From Domibacillus sp. PGB-M46 (GTDB taxonomy: Bacteria; Bacillota; Bacilli; Bacillales; Domibacillaceae), in the NCBI RefSeq assembly GCF_022668875.1, contig NZ_JAKGCR010000015.1, positions 1 through 64,000 of the forward strand: a DNA stretch of 64,000 nucleotides. The letters are read 5' to 3'. Of the stretch, positions 1 through 8,808 are shown piece after piece (positions within the stretch are counted from its first letter, which is position 1; every line of letters starts with the position of its first letter). The notes beneath the pieces are model-generated. The model was not told the origin of the DNA and ran no database searches. It was given only the letters and a program-made list of their open reading frames with translations. A program made the position numbers and the translations under genes.

Positions 1-73
1 GGCTATAGCCAAGCGGTAAGGCAACGGACTTTGACTCCGTCACGCGAAGGTTCGAATCCTTCTAGCCCAGCCA
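1..73 (+). tRNA. tRNA-Gln (UUG), 5' end cut by window
   Basis: Cloverleaf with anticodon TTG in the loop CTTTGAC, a T-arm GGTTCGAATCC, and a 3' acceptor strand TAGCCCA followed by an encoded CCA. The complementary 5' strand should read TGGGCTA but the window opens at GGCTA, so two bases lie outside. It decodes glutamine CAA/CAG and sits four bases before tRNA-Lys, probably the tail of a longer tRNA cluster. Confidence 0.95.
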
Positions 74-77
74 TTTT

Positions 78-150
78 GAGCCATTAGCTCAGTCGGTAGA
101 GCATCTGACTTTTAATCAGAGGGTCGAAGGTTCGAGTCCTTCATGGCTCA
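78..150 (+). tRNA. tRNA-Lys (UUU)
   Basis: A complete 73-nt cloverleaf. The acceptor stem pairs GAGCCAT with ATGGCTC and the discriminator base is A. The D-arm is TAGCTCAGTCGGTAGAGCA, the anticodon loop CTTTTAA carries TTT, and the T-arm is GGTTCGAGTCC. No CCA is encoded, unlike the tRNA-Gln upstream, so it must be added after transcription. Confidence 0.96.
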
Positions 151-157
151 TTTTTAT

Positions 158-199
158 GAAAAAAGGCATTTCATGTATATGCATGAAATGCCTTTTTTC
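158..199 (+). terminator. Terminator of the tRNA cluster
   Basis: A near-perfect inverted repeat (AAAAAAGGCATTTCATG and its complement) with a short loop, ending in a T-run directly after tRNA-Lys. Confidence 0.9.
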
Positions 200-249
200 G
201 TCTATTTTTTCGTTTTTCGACAAAAAAACTGCTATAATTAGAAATAAAA

Positions 250-285
250 GGGAGCAACGTCTAAAAAAAGAGGTTGCTTTTTTAT
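250..285 (-). terminator. Terminator of the Spo0E-like gene
   Basis: Read on the minus strand, AGCAACCTC pairs with GACGTTGCT around an A/T loop. It begins at the stop codon of the Spo0E-like gene. Confidence 0.55.
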
Positions 286-467
286 TTACGGATGGACCAT
301 TCATTTAAAAGCTGATCCAGCTTTTGACTGATTTCAATGACTTTTTGATCATTAAAAGATGTCAGCATGGCTTGGGAGATCATTTCAGAACGGTACTGCT
401 CAATCGTTGTTTCGAGTTGAATGGACTGCAACAGATGATACCCCCTATCCATAAATAAATTATACAT
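282..467 (-). CDS. Spo0E-like aspartyl-phosphate phosphatase
   Basis: A 61-aa protein of the Spo0E/YnzD family. These are small helical-hairpin phosphatases that dephosphorylate Spo0A~P and so hold back sporulation. The family signature (SQxLDxLI) is seen as SQKLDQLLNEW in the last third, and the length is typical. The gene lies convergent to the tRNA cluster and divergent from sigW. The ATG at 467 is preceded only by a weak GGGTAA; an internal ATG seven codons later (MDRGYHLL) is an alternative start. The target (Spo0A or another response regulator) cannot be read from the sequence. Confidence 0.85.
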   Translation of the reverse strand: MYNLFMDRGYHLLQSIQLETTIEQYRSEMISQAMLTSFNDQKVIEISQKLDQLLNEWSIRK

Positions 468-525
468 ACAAAAGAGTTACCCACTTAATGGAAGTGTAAA
501 CCTGAAAAAATAATTTTTATTTCTT

Positions 526-552
526 TGAAACCTTTATGTACGTGCATCCGTA
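526..552 (+). promoter_or_regulatory. SigW-type autoregulatory promoter
   Basis: TGAAAC (526-531), 17 bp, CGTA (549-552). This matches the extracytoplasmic-function SigW consensus (TGAAAC N16-17 CGTA) and sits 34 bp before the sigW start, as expected for autoregulation. Confidence 0.85.
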
Positions 553-585
553 TAAACACATACCGCGAGGGCGGAGGGAGAGAAA

Positions 586-1149
586 ATGGATTTAATTGTA
601 CAAAGACGAATTAAACAAGTTGTAAAAGGAGACCAAAATGCATTTGGAGAAATTGTCGAGCTTTATAAGGACAAAGTATACCAAATCTGTTTTCGGATGC
701 TCTGGGACCGCCATGAGGCAGAGGATGCGGCACAAGAAACTTTTTTGAAAGCTTTTTTGAACATTCATACGTATAATCAAAACAAAAAGTTTTCAACATG
801 GCTGTATCGAATTGCCACCAATTTATGTATTGATAAAATCCGTAAAAAGAAACCGGATTATCATTTAGATGCAGAAATTGCCGGAACAGAAGGATTAAAT
901 ATGTACTCACATCTGGCCTCAGGCGATCAGCTTCCGGAAGATGAAGTCGAGAGTCTTGAATTGCAGGCATCGATTCACAAGGCAATTTTATTGCTTCCAG
1001 AGAAGTATCGTTCCGTTGTTGTGTTGAAATATATTGAAGAACTGCCGCTGCAGGAAATAGCAGATATATTAGAACTGCCCCTTGGAACGGTAAAAACACG
1101 TGTACACAGGGGGCGTGAAGCCCTGCGAAAGCATTTGCGGCATTTGTGA
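586..1149 (+). CDS. sigW: RNA polymerase ECF sigma factor SigW
   Basis: A 187-aa ECF sigma factor that directs the cell-envelope and antimicrobial-peptide stress regulon. Region 2 (about residues 20-90) includes DRHEAEDAAQETFLKAF and the -10 recognition stretch FSTWLYRIATNLCIDKIRK. Region 4 (about 125-185) ends in the helix-turn-helix LPLGTVKTRVHRGREALR. The start follows a strong GGAGGG ribosome site. It is followed 18 bp later by its anti-sigma factor and preceded by a SigW-type promoter, the standard sigW-rsiW arrangement. Confidence 0.97.
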   Translation: MDLIVQRRIKQVVKGDQNAFGEIVELYKDKVYQICFRMLWDRHEAEDAAQETFLKAFLNIHTYNQNKKFSTWLYRIATNLCIDKIRKKKPDYHLDAEIAGTEGLNMYSHLASGDQLPEDEVESLELQASIHKAILLLPEKYRSVVVLKYIEELPLQEIADILELPLGTVKTRVHRGREALRKHLRHL

Positions 1150-1167
1150 GAAAGGGTGCGATGAACG

Positions 1168-1764
1168 ATGACATCTTGTCCGAAACGGATTGTTCATTAT
1201 ATGCATGAGTATCTGGATGGGGATATTCAAGAAGAAGCAAAAAAAGAGTTAAAAGACCATATAGAAACGTGTAAGAACTGCAGACAGCATTTTGCTGAAT
1301 TAAAGAAAACCATTGCACTTGTTCAAAGTGCTTCCCATATAGCAGCGCCGGCAGGCTTTACGGGTCGTGTAATGGCGCTGCTTCCTCGAGAAGGGAAAAA
1401 GGTCGGGATAGAGCGATGGTTTAAAAACCATCCGTTTTTAACGGCAGCAGCGTTGTTTCTGCTGTTAATGAGCGGGGGCTTTGCTTCTTTTTTCAGTCAG
1501 GAAGACAATCAGTTTGCTTTTACGAAAAATAGTGCGCTAAAAGTAGAAAATGAGACCGTCATTGTACCGGCTGGAACCGTTGTTGAAGAAGATATTGTCG
1601 TGAAAAACGGCGACATTCGAATCGAAGGCTCTGTCGATGGAAATGTCACTGTGATTAATGGAGACCGCTTTATGGCATCTGCTGGTAATGTCACAGGAGA
1701 TATTGAGGAGATAGATGCATTGTTTGGTCGAATTTGGTACGAGATAAAAATGGTGTTTCAATAA
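1168..1764 (+). CDS. rsiW: Anti-sigma-W factor RsiW
   Basis: A 198-aa single-pass membrane anti-sigma factor that holds SigW inactive until stepwise proteolysis (PrsW and RasP in B. subtilis). The N-terminal zinc-binding anti-sigma motif appears as HIETCKNCRQHF around residues 31-42. One membrane helix (FLTAAALFLLLMSGGFASFF) lies near 91-110. The extracytoplasmic part (about 125-180) is a repetitive beta-rich stretch (GDIRIEGSVDGNVTVINGD) resembling bactofilin/polymer-forming repeats, as in other RsiW proteins. It is co-transcribed with sigW and followed by a terminator. Confidence 0.95.
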   Translation: MTSCPKRIVHYMHEYLDGDIQEEAKKELKDHIETCKNCRQHFAELKKTIALVQSASHIAAPAGFTGRVMALLPREGKKVGIERWFKNHPFLTAAALFLLLMSGGFASFFSQEDNQFAFTKNSALKVENETVIVPAGTVVEEDIVVKNGDIRIEGSVDGNVTVINGDRFMASAGNVTGDIEEIDALFGRIWYEIKMVFQ

Positions 1765-1795
1765 GAAGCTGACGGTAATCGTCTGCTTCTTTTTC
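1764..1795 (+). terminator. Terminator of sigW-rsiW
   Basis: GAAGCTGACG pairs with CGTCTGCTTC around a four-base loop and is followed by TTTTT. Confidence 0.75.
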
Positions 1796-1874
1796 GCTTG
1801 TATGTTATAATGGACAGGTTAAGTAAGAGAGTGATTTCTTCACGGCTCCGTAATTCCAACCTGGAGGATCTAGT

Positions 1875-2714
1875 ATGCCGTTTACGACTTATTTTCAAGA
1901 TTATACGTTTATTGATTATTTATCGAATACGATTGATATACTGCTTGTTTGGTATGTGATATATAAGCTGCTTATGGTCATTAGAGGGACAAAAGCTGTC
2001 CAGTTGTTAAAAGGAATTTTTGTTATAGTCATTATACGCGCCATAGCAGGTTTTGCCGGCCTTGATACGTTAAGCTGGATTATGCAGCAGGCACTCACCT
2101 GGGGCTTCCTGGCTGTGATCATTATTTTCCAGCCGGAAGTAAGGCGTGCATTGGAGCAGCTGGGACGCGGGCGCATTTTTTCCCGCAGTGCCATACAGGA
2201 AGACGAGGAACAGCGTAAGATTATTGACGCGCTCGTTAAGTCGATCCGTTACATGGGGAAGCGCCGGATTGGTGCACTTATTTCCATTGAAAAAGAAACA
2301 GGCCTCAACGACTATATTGAAACGGGCATTCCGATGCAATCCGTCATTACATCAGAGCTGCTGATTAATATATTCATTCCCAACACGCCGCTGCATGATG
2401 GAGCTGTTATTATTCAAAAAGATCAGATTGCTGCTGCCGCCTGCTATCTACCCTTATCGGAAAACCCGTTTATTTCAAAAGAGCTGGGCACACGGCACCG
2501 GGCAGCGCTTGGTATTAGTGAGGTCACAGACAGCTTGACGATTATCGTATCGGAGGAAACAGGCGCTATTTCTGTAACCCGAAACGGTGATTTGTACCGT
2601 GATTTAACGGAAGAGGAATTTCGGGACATTTTAGAGCATCAGCTGTTGACTGGCATCAACAAAAATGAGTCTTCCAACCGCTGGATGTGGAAGGGGCGCA
2701 GAAACAATGGATAA
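1875..2714 (+). CDS. cdaA: Diadenylate cyclase CdaA
   Basis: A 279-aa membrane cyclase that makes c-di-AMP from two ATP. Three hydrophobic helices occupy roughly residues 15-95. The DisA_N catalytic domain follows, with its DGA motif (PLHDGAVII, about residue 174) and RHR motif (GTRHRAALGIS, about 206). The start ATG has a GGAGGATCT ribosome site. The next gene, cdaR, overlaps its end by 8 bp and glmM follows, the conserved cdaA-cdaR-glmM operon in which both partners modulate cyclase activity. It links potassium/osmotic signalling to wall synthesis. Confidence 0.97.
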   Translation: MPFTTYFQDYTFIDYLSNTIDILLVWYVIYKLLMVIRGTKAVQLLKGIFVIVIIRAIAGFAGLDTLSWIMQQALTWGFLAVIIIFQPEVRRALEQLGRGRIFSRSAIQEDEEQRKIIDALVKSIRYMGKRRIGALISIEKETGLNDYIETGIPMQSVITSELLINIFIPNTPLHDGAVIIQKDQIAAAACYLPLSENPFISKELGTRHRAALGISEVTDSLTIIVSEETGAISVTRNGDLYRDLTEEEFRDILEHQLLTGINKNESSNRWMWKGRRNNG

Positions 2715-3672
2715 TTTTGTGGAAAGCAAATGGTTTGTACGCATTGTGGCTTTCTTACTGGCTTTTTTGCTTTACATGACAGTGAATTTTGGTGATTTTG
2801 AATCAGTTAAGCAGGCAGGAAACGGTGCACTTGATACAACCGAGGTATTGACGAACGTACCGTTGAAGACATATTATGATACAGAAAATTTATATGTGTC
2901 TGGTGTACCGGAACAGGTGAGGGTGGAGATCTCCGGTCCGAAGAGTATCATTGAATCAACAAAGCGCCTGCGTGATTTCGAGGTGAACCTCGACTTAACG
3001 GATTATGAGATTGGAAAGCACCGGGTAGCTATTACGCACAAAAACTTCTCTGACAAGCTGGATGTGTCAATTCAGCCCGCTACGGTTGATGTAAATATAG
3101 AAGAGAAAGTAACCACTACGAAAACCGTCACACCTGAATTTAATGATTCTGCGCTTGCAGAAGGCTATCAGGTCGACAACGTAACGGTTGCCCCAAGAGA
3201 AGTAAAAGTAACAGGGTCTGAGTCGGATATTGAGAAAATTGCATTTGTCCGCACAGCTCTGACCGGGGAAGACGAAATCGATGAGGAAACGACTGCAACC
3301 GCAGCGGTACAGGTACTCGATGGGAATCTAAACAAGCTTGATGTAAAAGTTGAGCCTGAAACGGTCCAAGTGTCGATCGCGGTAAAAAATCCAAGTAAAA
3401 AGGTGCCGCTCAATCCGGTAGCAAAAGGCACGCCAGCTGATAACATGAAGATTTCTTCACTCCAGCCGGATGTAGATGAAATCACGATTTATGGAAAAGA
3501 ATCAGCGCTGCAGGAGTTAAAGGAATTTTCTCTTCCGGTTGATGTAAGCGGGATAACAAAGGATACAACGCTTACCGTGCCGGTGAACTTGGGAGAACAG
3601 TTTAATTTCTCATCACCGCAGGAAGTAAAAGTGAAAGTCACAGTGGAAAAATCGACGGAAAAATCTTCATAA
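2707..3672 (+). CDS. cdaR: CdaA regulatory protein CdaR (YbbR domains)
   Basis: A 321-aa protein with one N-terminal membrane anchor (about residues 8-26, VRIVAFLLAFLLYMTVNFG). A series of beta-rich YbbR repeats on the outer face follows, each carrying motifs such as PxxVxVxG and ExxxVxV. It binds CdaA and modulates c-di-AMP production. A longer reading from 2665 exists, but the ATG at 2707 has GGAAGGGG just upstream and gives the normal N-terminus (MDNFVESKW). It overlaps cdaA by 8 bp, indicating translational coupling. Confidence 0.93.
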   Translation: MDNFVESKWFVRIVAFLLAFLLYMTVNFGDFESVKQAGNGALDTTEVLTNVPLKTYYDTENLYVSGVPEQVRVEISGPKSIIESTKRLRDFEVNLDLTDYEIGKHRVAITHKNFSDKLDVSIQPATVDVNIEEKVTTTKTVTPEFNDSALAEGYQVDNVTVAPREVKVTGSESDIEKIAFVRTALTGEDEIDEETTATAAVQVLDGNLNKLDVKVEPETVQVSIAVKNPSKKVPLNPVAKGTPADNMKISSLQPDVDEITIYGKESALQELKEFSLPVDVSGITKDTTLTVPVNLGEQFNFSSPQEVKVKVTVEKSTEKSS

Positions 3673-3703
3673 AGCCGTTTTGATAAAAGGAGAGAAACAA
3701 TAG

Positions 3704-5053
3704 ATGGGTAAGTATTTTGGTACAGATGGCGTCAGAGGCGTGGCAAATACAGAACTGACACCGGAACTTGCGTTTAAGCTGGGCCGGTTTGGCGGATATG
3801 TGTTAACGAAAGATGCGGAGCGTCCAAAGGTATTGATTGGACGGGATACCCGCATTTCAGGTCCAATGCTTGAAGGAGCACTTGTAGCAGGACTTCTTTC
3901 TATTGGAGCGGAAGTTATGCGCCTTGGCGTCATCTCCACACCAGGAGTTGCGTATTTAACAAAAGCCATGGATGCGCAGGCAGGTGTCATGATCTCAGCC
4001 TCGCACAATCCTGTTCAAGACAACGGCATTAAATTTTTTGGTTCTGACGGTTTTAAGCTTTCTGATGAACAGGAAGCAGAAATCGAAGCACTTTTAGATC
4101 AGGCAGAGGATACACTGCCGCGTCCGGCAGGAGCAGATCTTGGCTCAGTGAGTGATTACTTCGAAGGCGGCCAAAAGTACATTCAGTACTTAAAGCAGTC
4201 TGTTGAAGAAGATTTTGATGGCATTCACGTGGCACTGGATTGTGCACACGGAGCGACCTCTTCACTTGCTGCTCACTTGTTTGCCGATCTTGAAGCAGAT
4301 ATTTCAACAATGGGCGCTGCGCCAAATGGCTTAAATATCAACGACGGTGTTGGATCAACCCATCCAGAAAAGCTTGCGCAATTCGTTAAAGAAAAAGAGG
4401 CGGATATCGGCCTTGCCTTTGATGGTGACGGTGACCGTTTGATCGCAGTAGACGAAAACGGCAGCATCGTGGATGGCGACCAAATTATGTTTATTTGTGC
4501 ACGCTATATGAAAGAGCAGGGGCGCTTAAACAACAATACGATTGTTTCAACCGTTATGAGTAACCTGGGCTTTTACAAAGGTATCGCCGAGCACGGCATT
4601 CAAAGCGAACAAACGGCTGTCGGTGATCGATACGTAGTAGAAGCAATGAAAAAGTACAATTATAATCTTGGCGGCGAACAGTCCGGCCATATTATTTTCC
4701 TTGATTACAATACGACAGGTGACGGCCTGCTCAGCGGTCTGCAACTTGTCAACATTATGAAAGCAACAAAAAAATCGCTGTCTGAACTTGCGGCAGAGAT
4801 GAGAAAATTCCCGCAGACGCTTGTCAATGTGCGTGTAACGGATAAGCATCATGTGACAGAAAATGAAAAAGTTAAAGCAGAAATCGAACGTGTGGAAGCA
4901 GAAATGGCCGGTAATGGCCGAGTTCTTGTTCGCCCATCCGGTACAGAGCCTCTCGTACGCGTGATGGTGGAAGCGGCGACAGAAGAGCAATGCCGTTCAT
5001 ACACAGACCGCATCGCAAAAATTGTTGACGAAGAAATGGGTCTTCGCGTATAA
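3704..5053 (+). CDS. glmM: Phosphoglucosamine mutase GlmM
   Basis: A 449-aa alpha-D-phosphohexomutase that converts glucosamine-6-phosphate to glucosamine-1-phosphate on the way to UDP-GlcNAc. The phosphoserine loop is [16 protein letters not shown] (serine near residue 100). The metal-binding loop is FDGDGDR (about 240). The sugar loop is GGEQSGHI (about 325) and the C-terminal phosphate-binding loop is [11 protein letters not shown]. It ends the cda operon and is followed by a strong terminator, with an AAAGGAGAG ribosome site 10 bp before ATG. Confidence 0.98.
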   Translation: MGKYFGTDGVRGVANTELTPELAFKLGRFGGYVLTKDAERPKVLIGRDTRISGPMLEGALVAGLLSIGAEVMRLGVISTPGVAYLTKAMDAQAGVMISASHNPVQDNGIKFFGSDGFKLSDEQEAEIEALLDQAEDTLPRPAGADLGSVSDYFEGGQKYIQYLKQSVEEDFDGIHVALDCAHGATSSLAAHLFADLEADISTMGAAPNGLNINDGVGSTHPEKLAQFVKEKEADIGLAFDGDGDRLIAVDENGSIVDGDQIMFICARYMKEQGRLNNNTIVSTVMSNLGFYKGIAEHGIQSEQTAVGDRYVVEAMKKYNYNLGGEQSGHIIFLDYNTTGDGLLSGLQLVNIMKATKKSLSELAAEMRKFPQTLVNVRVTDKHHVTENEKVKAEIERVEAEMAGNGRVLVRPSGTEPLVRVMVEAATEEQCRSYTDRIAKIVDEEMGLRV

Positions 5054-5056
5054 GAA

Positions 5057-5107
5057 AAAGAAGTCCGGACGCTGGTGAAATACTGGCAGGCCGGGCTTCT
5101 TTTTTTA
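5057..5107 (+). terminator. Terminator of cdaA-cdaR-glmM
   Basis: AGAAGTCCGG...CCGGGCTTCT stem with a long loop and a T7 tail. Confidence 0.85.
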
Positions 5108-5135
5108 TTTGCCCCGCCCTTTCAAATCATAATAG

Positions 5136-5182
5136 TTGAAATGAAGAATCATCTGCACAATAATAGTCAGAAAGCGTTCACA
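5136..5182 (+). promoter_or_regulatory. SigA-type promoter with cre-like site
   Basis: TTGAAA (5136-5141), 17 bp, AATAAT (5159-5164), followed at 5169-5182 by AGAAAGCGTTCACA. That sequence fits the CcpA cre pattern (TGNAANCGNWNNCA) at all defined positions except the first. A cre over the start site would mean carbon repression of the MFS gene. The cre is an inference from pattern only. Confidence 0.45.
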
Positions 5183-5204
5183 TAAAAAGGGGGCAGCTTG
5201 AAGA

Positions 5205-6410
5205 GTGGAAGAATACATAGAAAAGAAACAGCCCATTGTCGGGCGCCGCGATCATGCGTACTTTTTAGCAGCCGTATTTTGTTTTTGGCTGGCTACGTAC
5301 ATTTATGCACCCGTTTTTGGTGTGTACCTTCAGGAAATCGGCTATCGCTTTTCAGCTATTGGCATCATTTTAGGCGCGTACGGTATTACGCAGGTTTTGC
5401 TGCGTTTCCCGCTCGGCATCTTGTCGGACTTTCTGCAGAAAATCCGCAAGCATTTATTTGTGGGCGGCTTTATTGCAGCGCTTCTCAGCACCCTTATGCT
5501 TATTTTCTTTGATTCATTCGCGATGGTGCTGACGGCACGTCTTTTAGGAGGTGTAACTGCATCGATGTGGGTGATGGCGACGGTGCTTTACTCCCATTAT
5601 TTCAGTGCCGGCCGTGCTTCCAAGGCGATGGGCATCATGCAGTTTGTCACAGTAGCCACACAGTTTTTCAGCATGGCTGTCAGCGGCTGGCTTGTTCACC
5701 AGTTCGGCTGGACTTTCCCTTTTTGGGCAGGGGCTGCTGCTTCTATTTTAGGTGCTTTTTTCGCATGGAGAATTAAGGAGATACAGCCATCAGAGAAACC
5801 TGCTGCCCACAGAAGTGCAGCGCTTCATATAAAAGAAACGATCCGGCTGCCGCATCTGAAAGGACTGACGTTTCTGTCCATGATCGCACATGCAGCTTTG
5901 TTTATTACGATATTTGGCTTCAGTCCTATTTACGCGGCTGCACTTGGCGTGGAGGAGCAGTCTTTTATTTGGCTGACATGTGCTTTTTTCATTCCGCATG
6001 CGGCTGCTTCGCTCGGTCTCGTCTTTTATCGTCTTGACCCGCGCTGGAACAAACCCGTACTTACGATCTGCTTCATTCTTACTGCGGTTTTTTTATTTGC
6101 GGTTCCATTTACGCATACACTTGCATCTCTTAGTAGTGTGCACATATTTATTGGTCTGGCACTTGGCTTTATTTTTCCTCTTTTACTCAGCGAAGTAGTG
6201 CTGGCCAGCCCGCCGACATTTAAAATGTCAGCCATGGGCTTTTTTCAGTCTTTTTACGCGCTGGGCATTTTTCTCGGTCCGCTTGCAGCCGGTATGATAG
6301 CAGATCAAATGGGCCTGGATGCAGTCTTTATGACTACCGGCTTTCTGTGCGTGGCTGCTGCCATTTTTGTCCTGCTGTCTGCAGGCAGAAGAAAGTCAGT
6401 TTTTGATTGA
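5205..6410 (+). CDS. MFS transporter
   Basis: A 401-aa major facilitator with about twelve hydrophobic helices. The loop-2/3 motif (RFPLGILSDFLQKIRK, about residues 67-82) is typical of MFS drug or sugar efflux proteins. It starts at GTG 5205 with GGGGG 11 bp upstream; no in-frame ATG has a better site. It separates glmM from glmS, which are neighbours in B. subtilis, and has its own promoter. The glmS promoter overlaps its stop codon. The substrate is unknown. Confidence 0.85.
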   Translation: MEEYIEKKQPIVGRRDHAYFLAAVFCFWLATYIYAPVFGVYLQEIGYRFSAIGIILGAYGITQVLLRFPLGILSDFLQKIRKHLFVGGFIAALLSTLMLIFFDSFAMVLTARLLGGVTASMWVMATVLYSHYFSAGRASKAMGIMQFVTVATQFFSMAVSGWLVHQFGWTFPFWAGAAASILGAFFAWRIKEIQPSEKPAAHRSAALHIKETIRLPHLKGLTFLSMIAHAALFITIFGFSPIYAAALGVEEQSFIWLTCAFFIPHAAASLGLVFYRLDPRWNKPVLTICFILTAVFLFAVPFTHTLASLSSVHIFIGLALGFIFPLLLSEVVLASPPTFKMSAMGFFQSFYALGIFLGPLAAGMIADQMGLDAVFMTTGFLCVAAAIFVLLSAGRRKSVFD

Positions 6411-6449
6411 CTCAAGGATGAAAACACGGTATGATTATCGTGTTTTTAT
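6407..6449 (+). promoter_or_regulatory. glmS promoter overlapping the MFS terminator hairpin
   Basis: A near-consensus SigA promoter: TTGACT (6407-6412), 17 bp, TATGAT (6430-6435). The -35 contains the stop codon of the preceding MFS gene. The AAAACACG/CGTGTTTT inverted repeat (6421-6446) plus T-run looks like the MFS terminator, and its loop holds the -10 box. Transcription would begin near 6442, just ahead of the ribozyme. Confidence 0.75.
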
Positions 6450-6479
6450 TCCTAAAAAGAAAGGAGCTATAGAACGACT

Positions 6480-6650
6480 GTTTTACCCCAAAGCGCCTGA
6501 ACTGAGCGGGACGACCATACGTTCAGTTGACGAGGAGGAGGTTTATCGATGTTTCGGCGGATACCTCCCGGCTGCTGGTACACAGCTGTTACGTTCATCC
6601 TTAAAACGAGAGGGCAACTTCTCGCACAAAGGGAGCGGACATGTGCCAAT
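6480..6650 (+). ncRNA. glmS ribozyme (GlcN6P-responsive)
   Basis: A self-cleaving riboswitch in the glmS leader; cleavage is activated by glucosamine-6-phosphate and destabilises the mRNA. Conserved pieces in order are the cleavage-site strand A|GCGCC (6492/6493), the GACGAGGAGGAGGTTTATCGA element, CGGCGG and CCTCCCGGCTG, and the 3' pseudoknot strand CACAAAGGGAGCGGAC ending near 6645. Order and spacing match known Bacillus glmS ribozymes. The glmS start is about 90 bp further on. Confidence 0.93.
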
Positions 6651-6739
6651 CATAAATATAAAATTTAACGAAGCGCGACGGGCAGGTGCCTTAGCCGGCG
6701 CTTGTTTGTCGGGGCCTTCAATCAGGAGGAAATCTATTT

Positions 6740-8542
6740 ATGTGCGGAATAGTTGGATATATTGGCAGTGAAGATACAAAGGAAATTTTATTGAAGGGGC
6801 TTGAAAAGCTCGAATACCGCGGTTATGATTCAGCTGGTATTGCTGTGCGCAACGAAGAGGGTGTGCACATCTTCAAAGAAAAAGGACGTATCGCTGATTT
6901 GCGTGCGGTTGTGAACGAAGAGGTACAATCACACGTAGGAATCGGCCACACACGCTGGGCTACTCACGGTATTCCAAGCCGTTACAATGCGCATCCACAT
7001 CAAAACGAAGACAGCCGCTACACACTTGTGCACAACGGCGTTATCGAAAACGACGAACAATTAAAAAGCGAATATCTTTCAAATGTTGAGCTTCAAAGCG
7101 ATACAGATACAGAAGTGATTGTACAAATGATCGGCTTGTTTGCGAAAGATGGCTTGTCAACAGAGGAAGCCTTCCGCAAGACGCTTGGTCTGTTAAAAGG
7201 CTCTTACGCGCTTGCCCTTCTAGACAAACAAGATGAAAATACAATTTACGTGGCGAAAAACAAAAGCCCGCTTTTAGTTGGTCTTGGTAAAGACTTTAAC
7301 GTTGTCGCATCTGATGCAATGGCAATGCTTCAAGTAACAGACCAATTTGTAGAATTGATGGACAAAGAAATGGTGATCGTGACAAAGAACGCCGTGACGA
7401 TTAAAAACGCACAAGGTGAAGTGGTAGAGCGTGCGCCATACACAGCGGAGATCGACGCTGGTGATATTGAAAAAGGCACGTATCCGCACTACATGTTAAA
7501 AGAAACGGATGAGCAGCCGTTCGTTATCCGCAAAATTACACAATCGTATCAAAATGAGCAGGGAGAGCTTCATGTAGACGAGGAAATCGTGAATGCAGTA
7601 AATGAAGCAGATCGCCTGTACATCGTTGCATGCGGCACAAGCTACCATGCGGGCCTTGTCGGCAAGCAGTACTTGGAGCAAATGGCGAATATTCCGGTAG
7701 AAGTGCACGTAGCGAGCGAATTCGTTTACAACATGCCGCTTCTTTCGAAAAAGCCGCTCTTTATTTTTATTTCCCAAAGCGGAGAAACAGCGGACAGCCG
7801 TGCTGTACTTGTAAAAGTAAAAGAACTTGGCTTCAAAGCGCTGACGATTACAAACGTACCAGGCTCTACGCTTTCACGCGAAGCGGATTATACGCTGCTC
7901 TTACATGCAGGCCCAGAAATTGCCGTAGCGTCTACAAAAGCATATACAGCGCAAATCGCGGTGCTTTCTATTTTGGCAGAAGCAGCAGCGAAGAAAGCGG
8001 GCATCGACATCGGCTTTGATCTTGTACATGAGCTTGGAATTGTGGCCAATGCGATGGAAGTGCTTTGTGATGCAAAAGAAGAATTCGAGCAAATCGCCAA
8101 AGAATATCTGGCGACAACACGCAACTGCTTCTTTATCGGCCGCTCTGTTGACTATTATGTCGGCTTAGAAGGTGCCTTGAAGCTAAAAGAAATTTCTTAT
8201 ATCCAAGCAGAAGGCTTTGCCGGCGGCGAGTTAAAGCACGGCACAATCGCCTTGATCGAAGAAGGTACGCCGGTTATCGCTCTTGCGACGCAATCAGGTG
8301 TAAACTTGAGCATCCGCAGCAACGTGAAAGAAGTGGCAGCGCGCGGCGCCAACACATGCATCATTTCCTTGAAAGGCCTTGAGCAGGAAGGCGACCGTTT
8401 CGTTCTTCCAGCCGTTCACGAAATGCTTGCACCGCTTGCAGCTGTTGTACCATTCCAGCTGATTGCATACTACGCCGCTCTTCACCGCGACTGTGACGTG
8501 GATAAGCCGCGTAACCTTGCAAAATCTGTAACAGTAGAATAA
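6740..8542 (+). CDS. glmS: Glutamine-fructose-6-phosphate aminotransferase GlmS
   Basis: A 600-aa enzyme that makes glucosamine-6-phosphate from fructose-6-phosphate and glutamine, the committed step to UDP-GlcNAc. The class-II glutaminase domain (about 1-240) starts with the catalytic Cys after Met removal (MCGIVGYIG) and contains GHTRWATHG. Two SIS domains follow ([27 protein letters not shown]). The C-terminus [13 protein letters not shown] is the expected sugar-binding tail. AGGAGG lies before the ATG. It is controlled by the upstream ribozyme. Confidence 0.98.
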   Translation: MCGIVGYIGSEDTKEILLKGLEKLEYRGYDSAGIAVRNEEGVHIFKEKGRIADLRAVVNEEVQSHVGIGHTRWATHGIPSRYNAHPHQNEDSRYTLVHNGVIENDEQLKSEYLSNVELQSDTDTEVIVQMIGLFAKDGLSTEEAFRKTLGLLKGSYALALLDKQDENTIYVAKNKSPLLVGLGKDFNVVASDAMAMLQVTDQFVELMDKEMVIVTKNAVTIKNAQGEVVERAPYTAEIDAGDIEKGTYPHYMLKETDEQPFVIRKITQSYQNEQGELHVDEEIVNAVNEADRLYIVACGTSYHAGLVGKQYLEQMANIPVEVHVASEFVYNMPLLSKKPLFIFISQSGETADSRAVLVKVKELGFKALTITNVPGSTLSREADYTLLLHAGPEIAVASTKAYTAQIAVLSILAEAAAKKAGIDIGFDLVHELGIVANAMEVLCDAKEEFEQIAKEYLATTRNCFFIGRSVDYYVGLEGALKLKEISYIQAEGFAGGELKHGTIALIEEGTPVIALATQSGVNLSIRSNVKEVAARGANTCIISLKGLEQEGDRFVLPAVHEMLAPLAAVVPFQLIAYYAALHRDCDVDKPRNLAKSVTVE

Positions 8543-8548
8543 ATTGGA

Positions 8549-8578
8549 AAGCCGCCCGGAAATGGGCGGTTTTTTTGT
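8549..8578 (+). terminator. Terminator of glmS
   Basis: CCGCCCG-GAAA-TGGGCGG followed by TTTTTTT. Confidence 0.92.
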
Positions 8579-8726
8579 TATACTATAAATAAACTGGTTA
8601 ACATTAAGACTAGGTCTCCAAAGAGAAGATTCAGCTTTACGGAACGAGTTATGAAAATATGTACATAAGCAGAACTCGATTTTAGAAACCATTGTGATTA
8701 TTCTTTATCCAAAATGGTTTCTTTTT
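8576..8726 (+). ncRNA. Candidate small RNA or attenuated leader
   Basis: An extended -10 element TGTTATACT (8576-8584) lies at the end of the glmS terminator. Downstream are a hairpin (CGAGTT...AACTCG with inner TTATG/CATAA, 8645-8678) and a perfect terminator-like stem (AGAAACCATT/AATGGTTTCT, 8684-8722) with a T-run. No coding frame of note is present. It could be an independent RNA of about 135 nt or a leader controlling the amidohydrolase gene 83 bp further on. I do not recognise the family. Confidence 0.5.
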
Positions 8727-8808
8727 AATAGCTGTTAATATGCAGCCTCACGTGTTGTTTATAAGTATCAGGATGAAACAGAATAGAAACGGCAGAAAGG
8801 ATCTTTTT

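Noticed and set aside
611-1318. 235-codon open frame on the minus strand
   Set aside because: It lies opposite sigW and rsiW, has no ribosome site and its codon pattern is the shadow of the sense genes.
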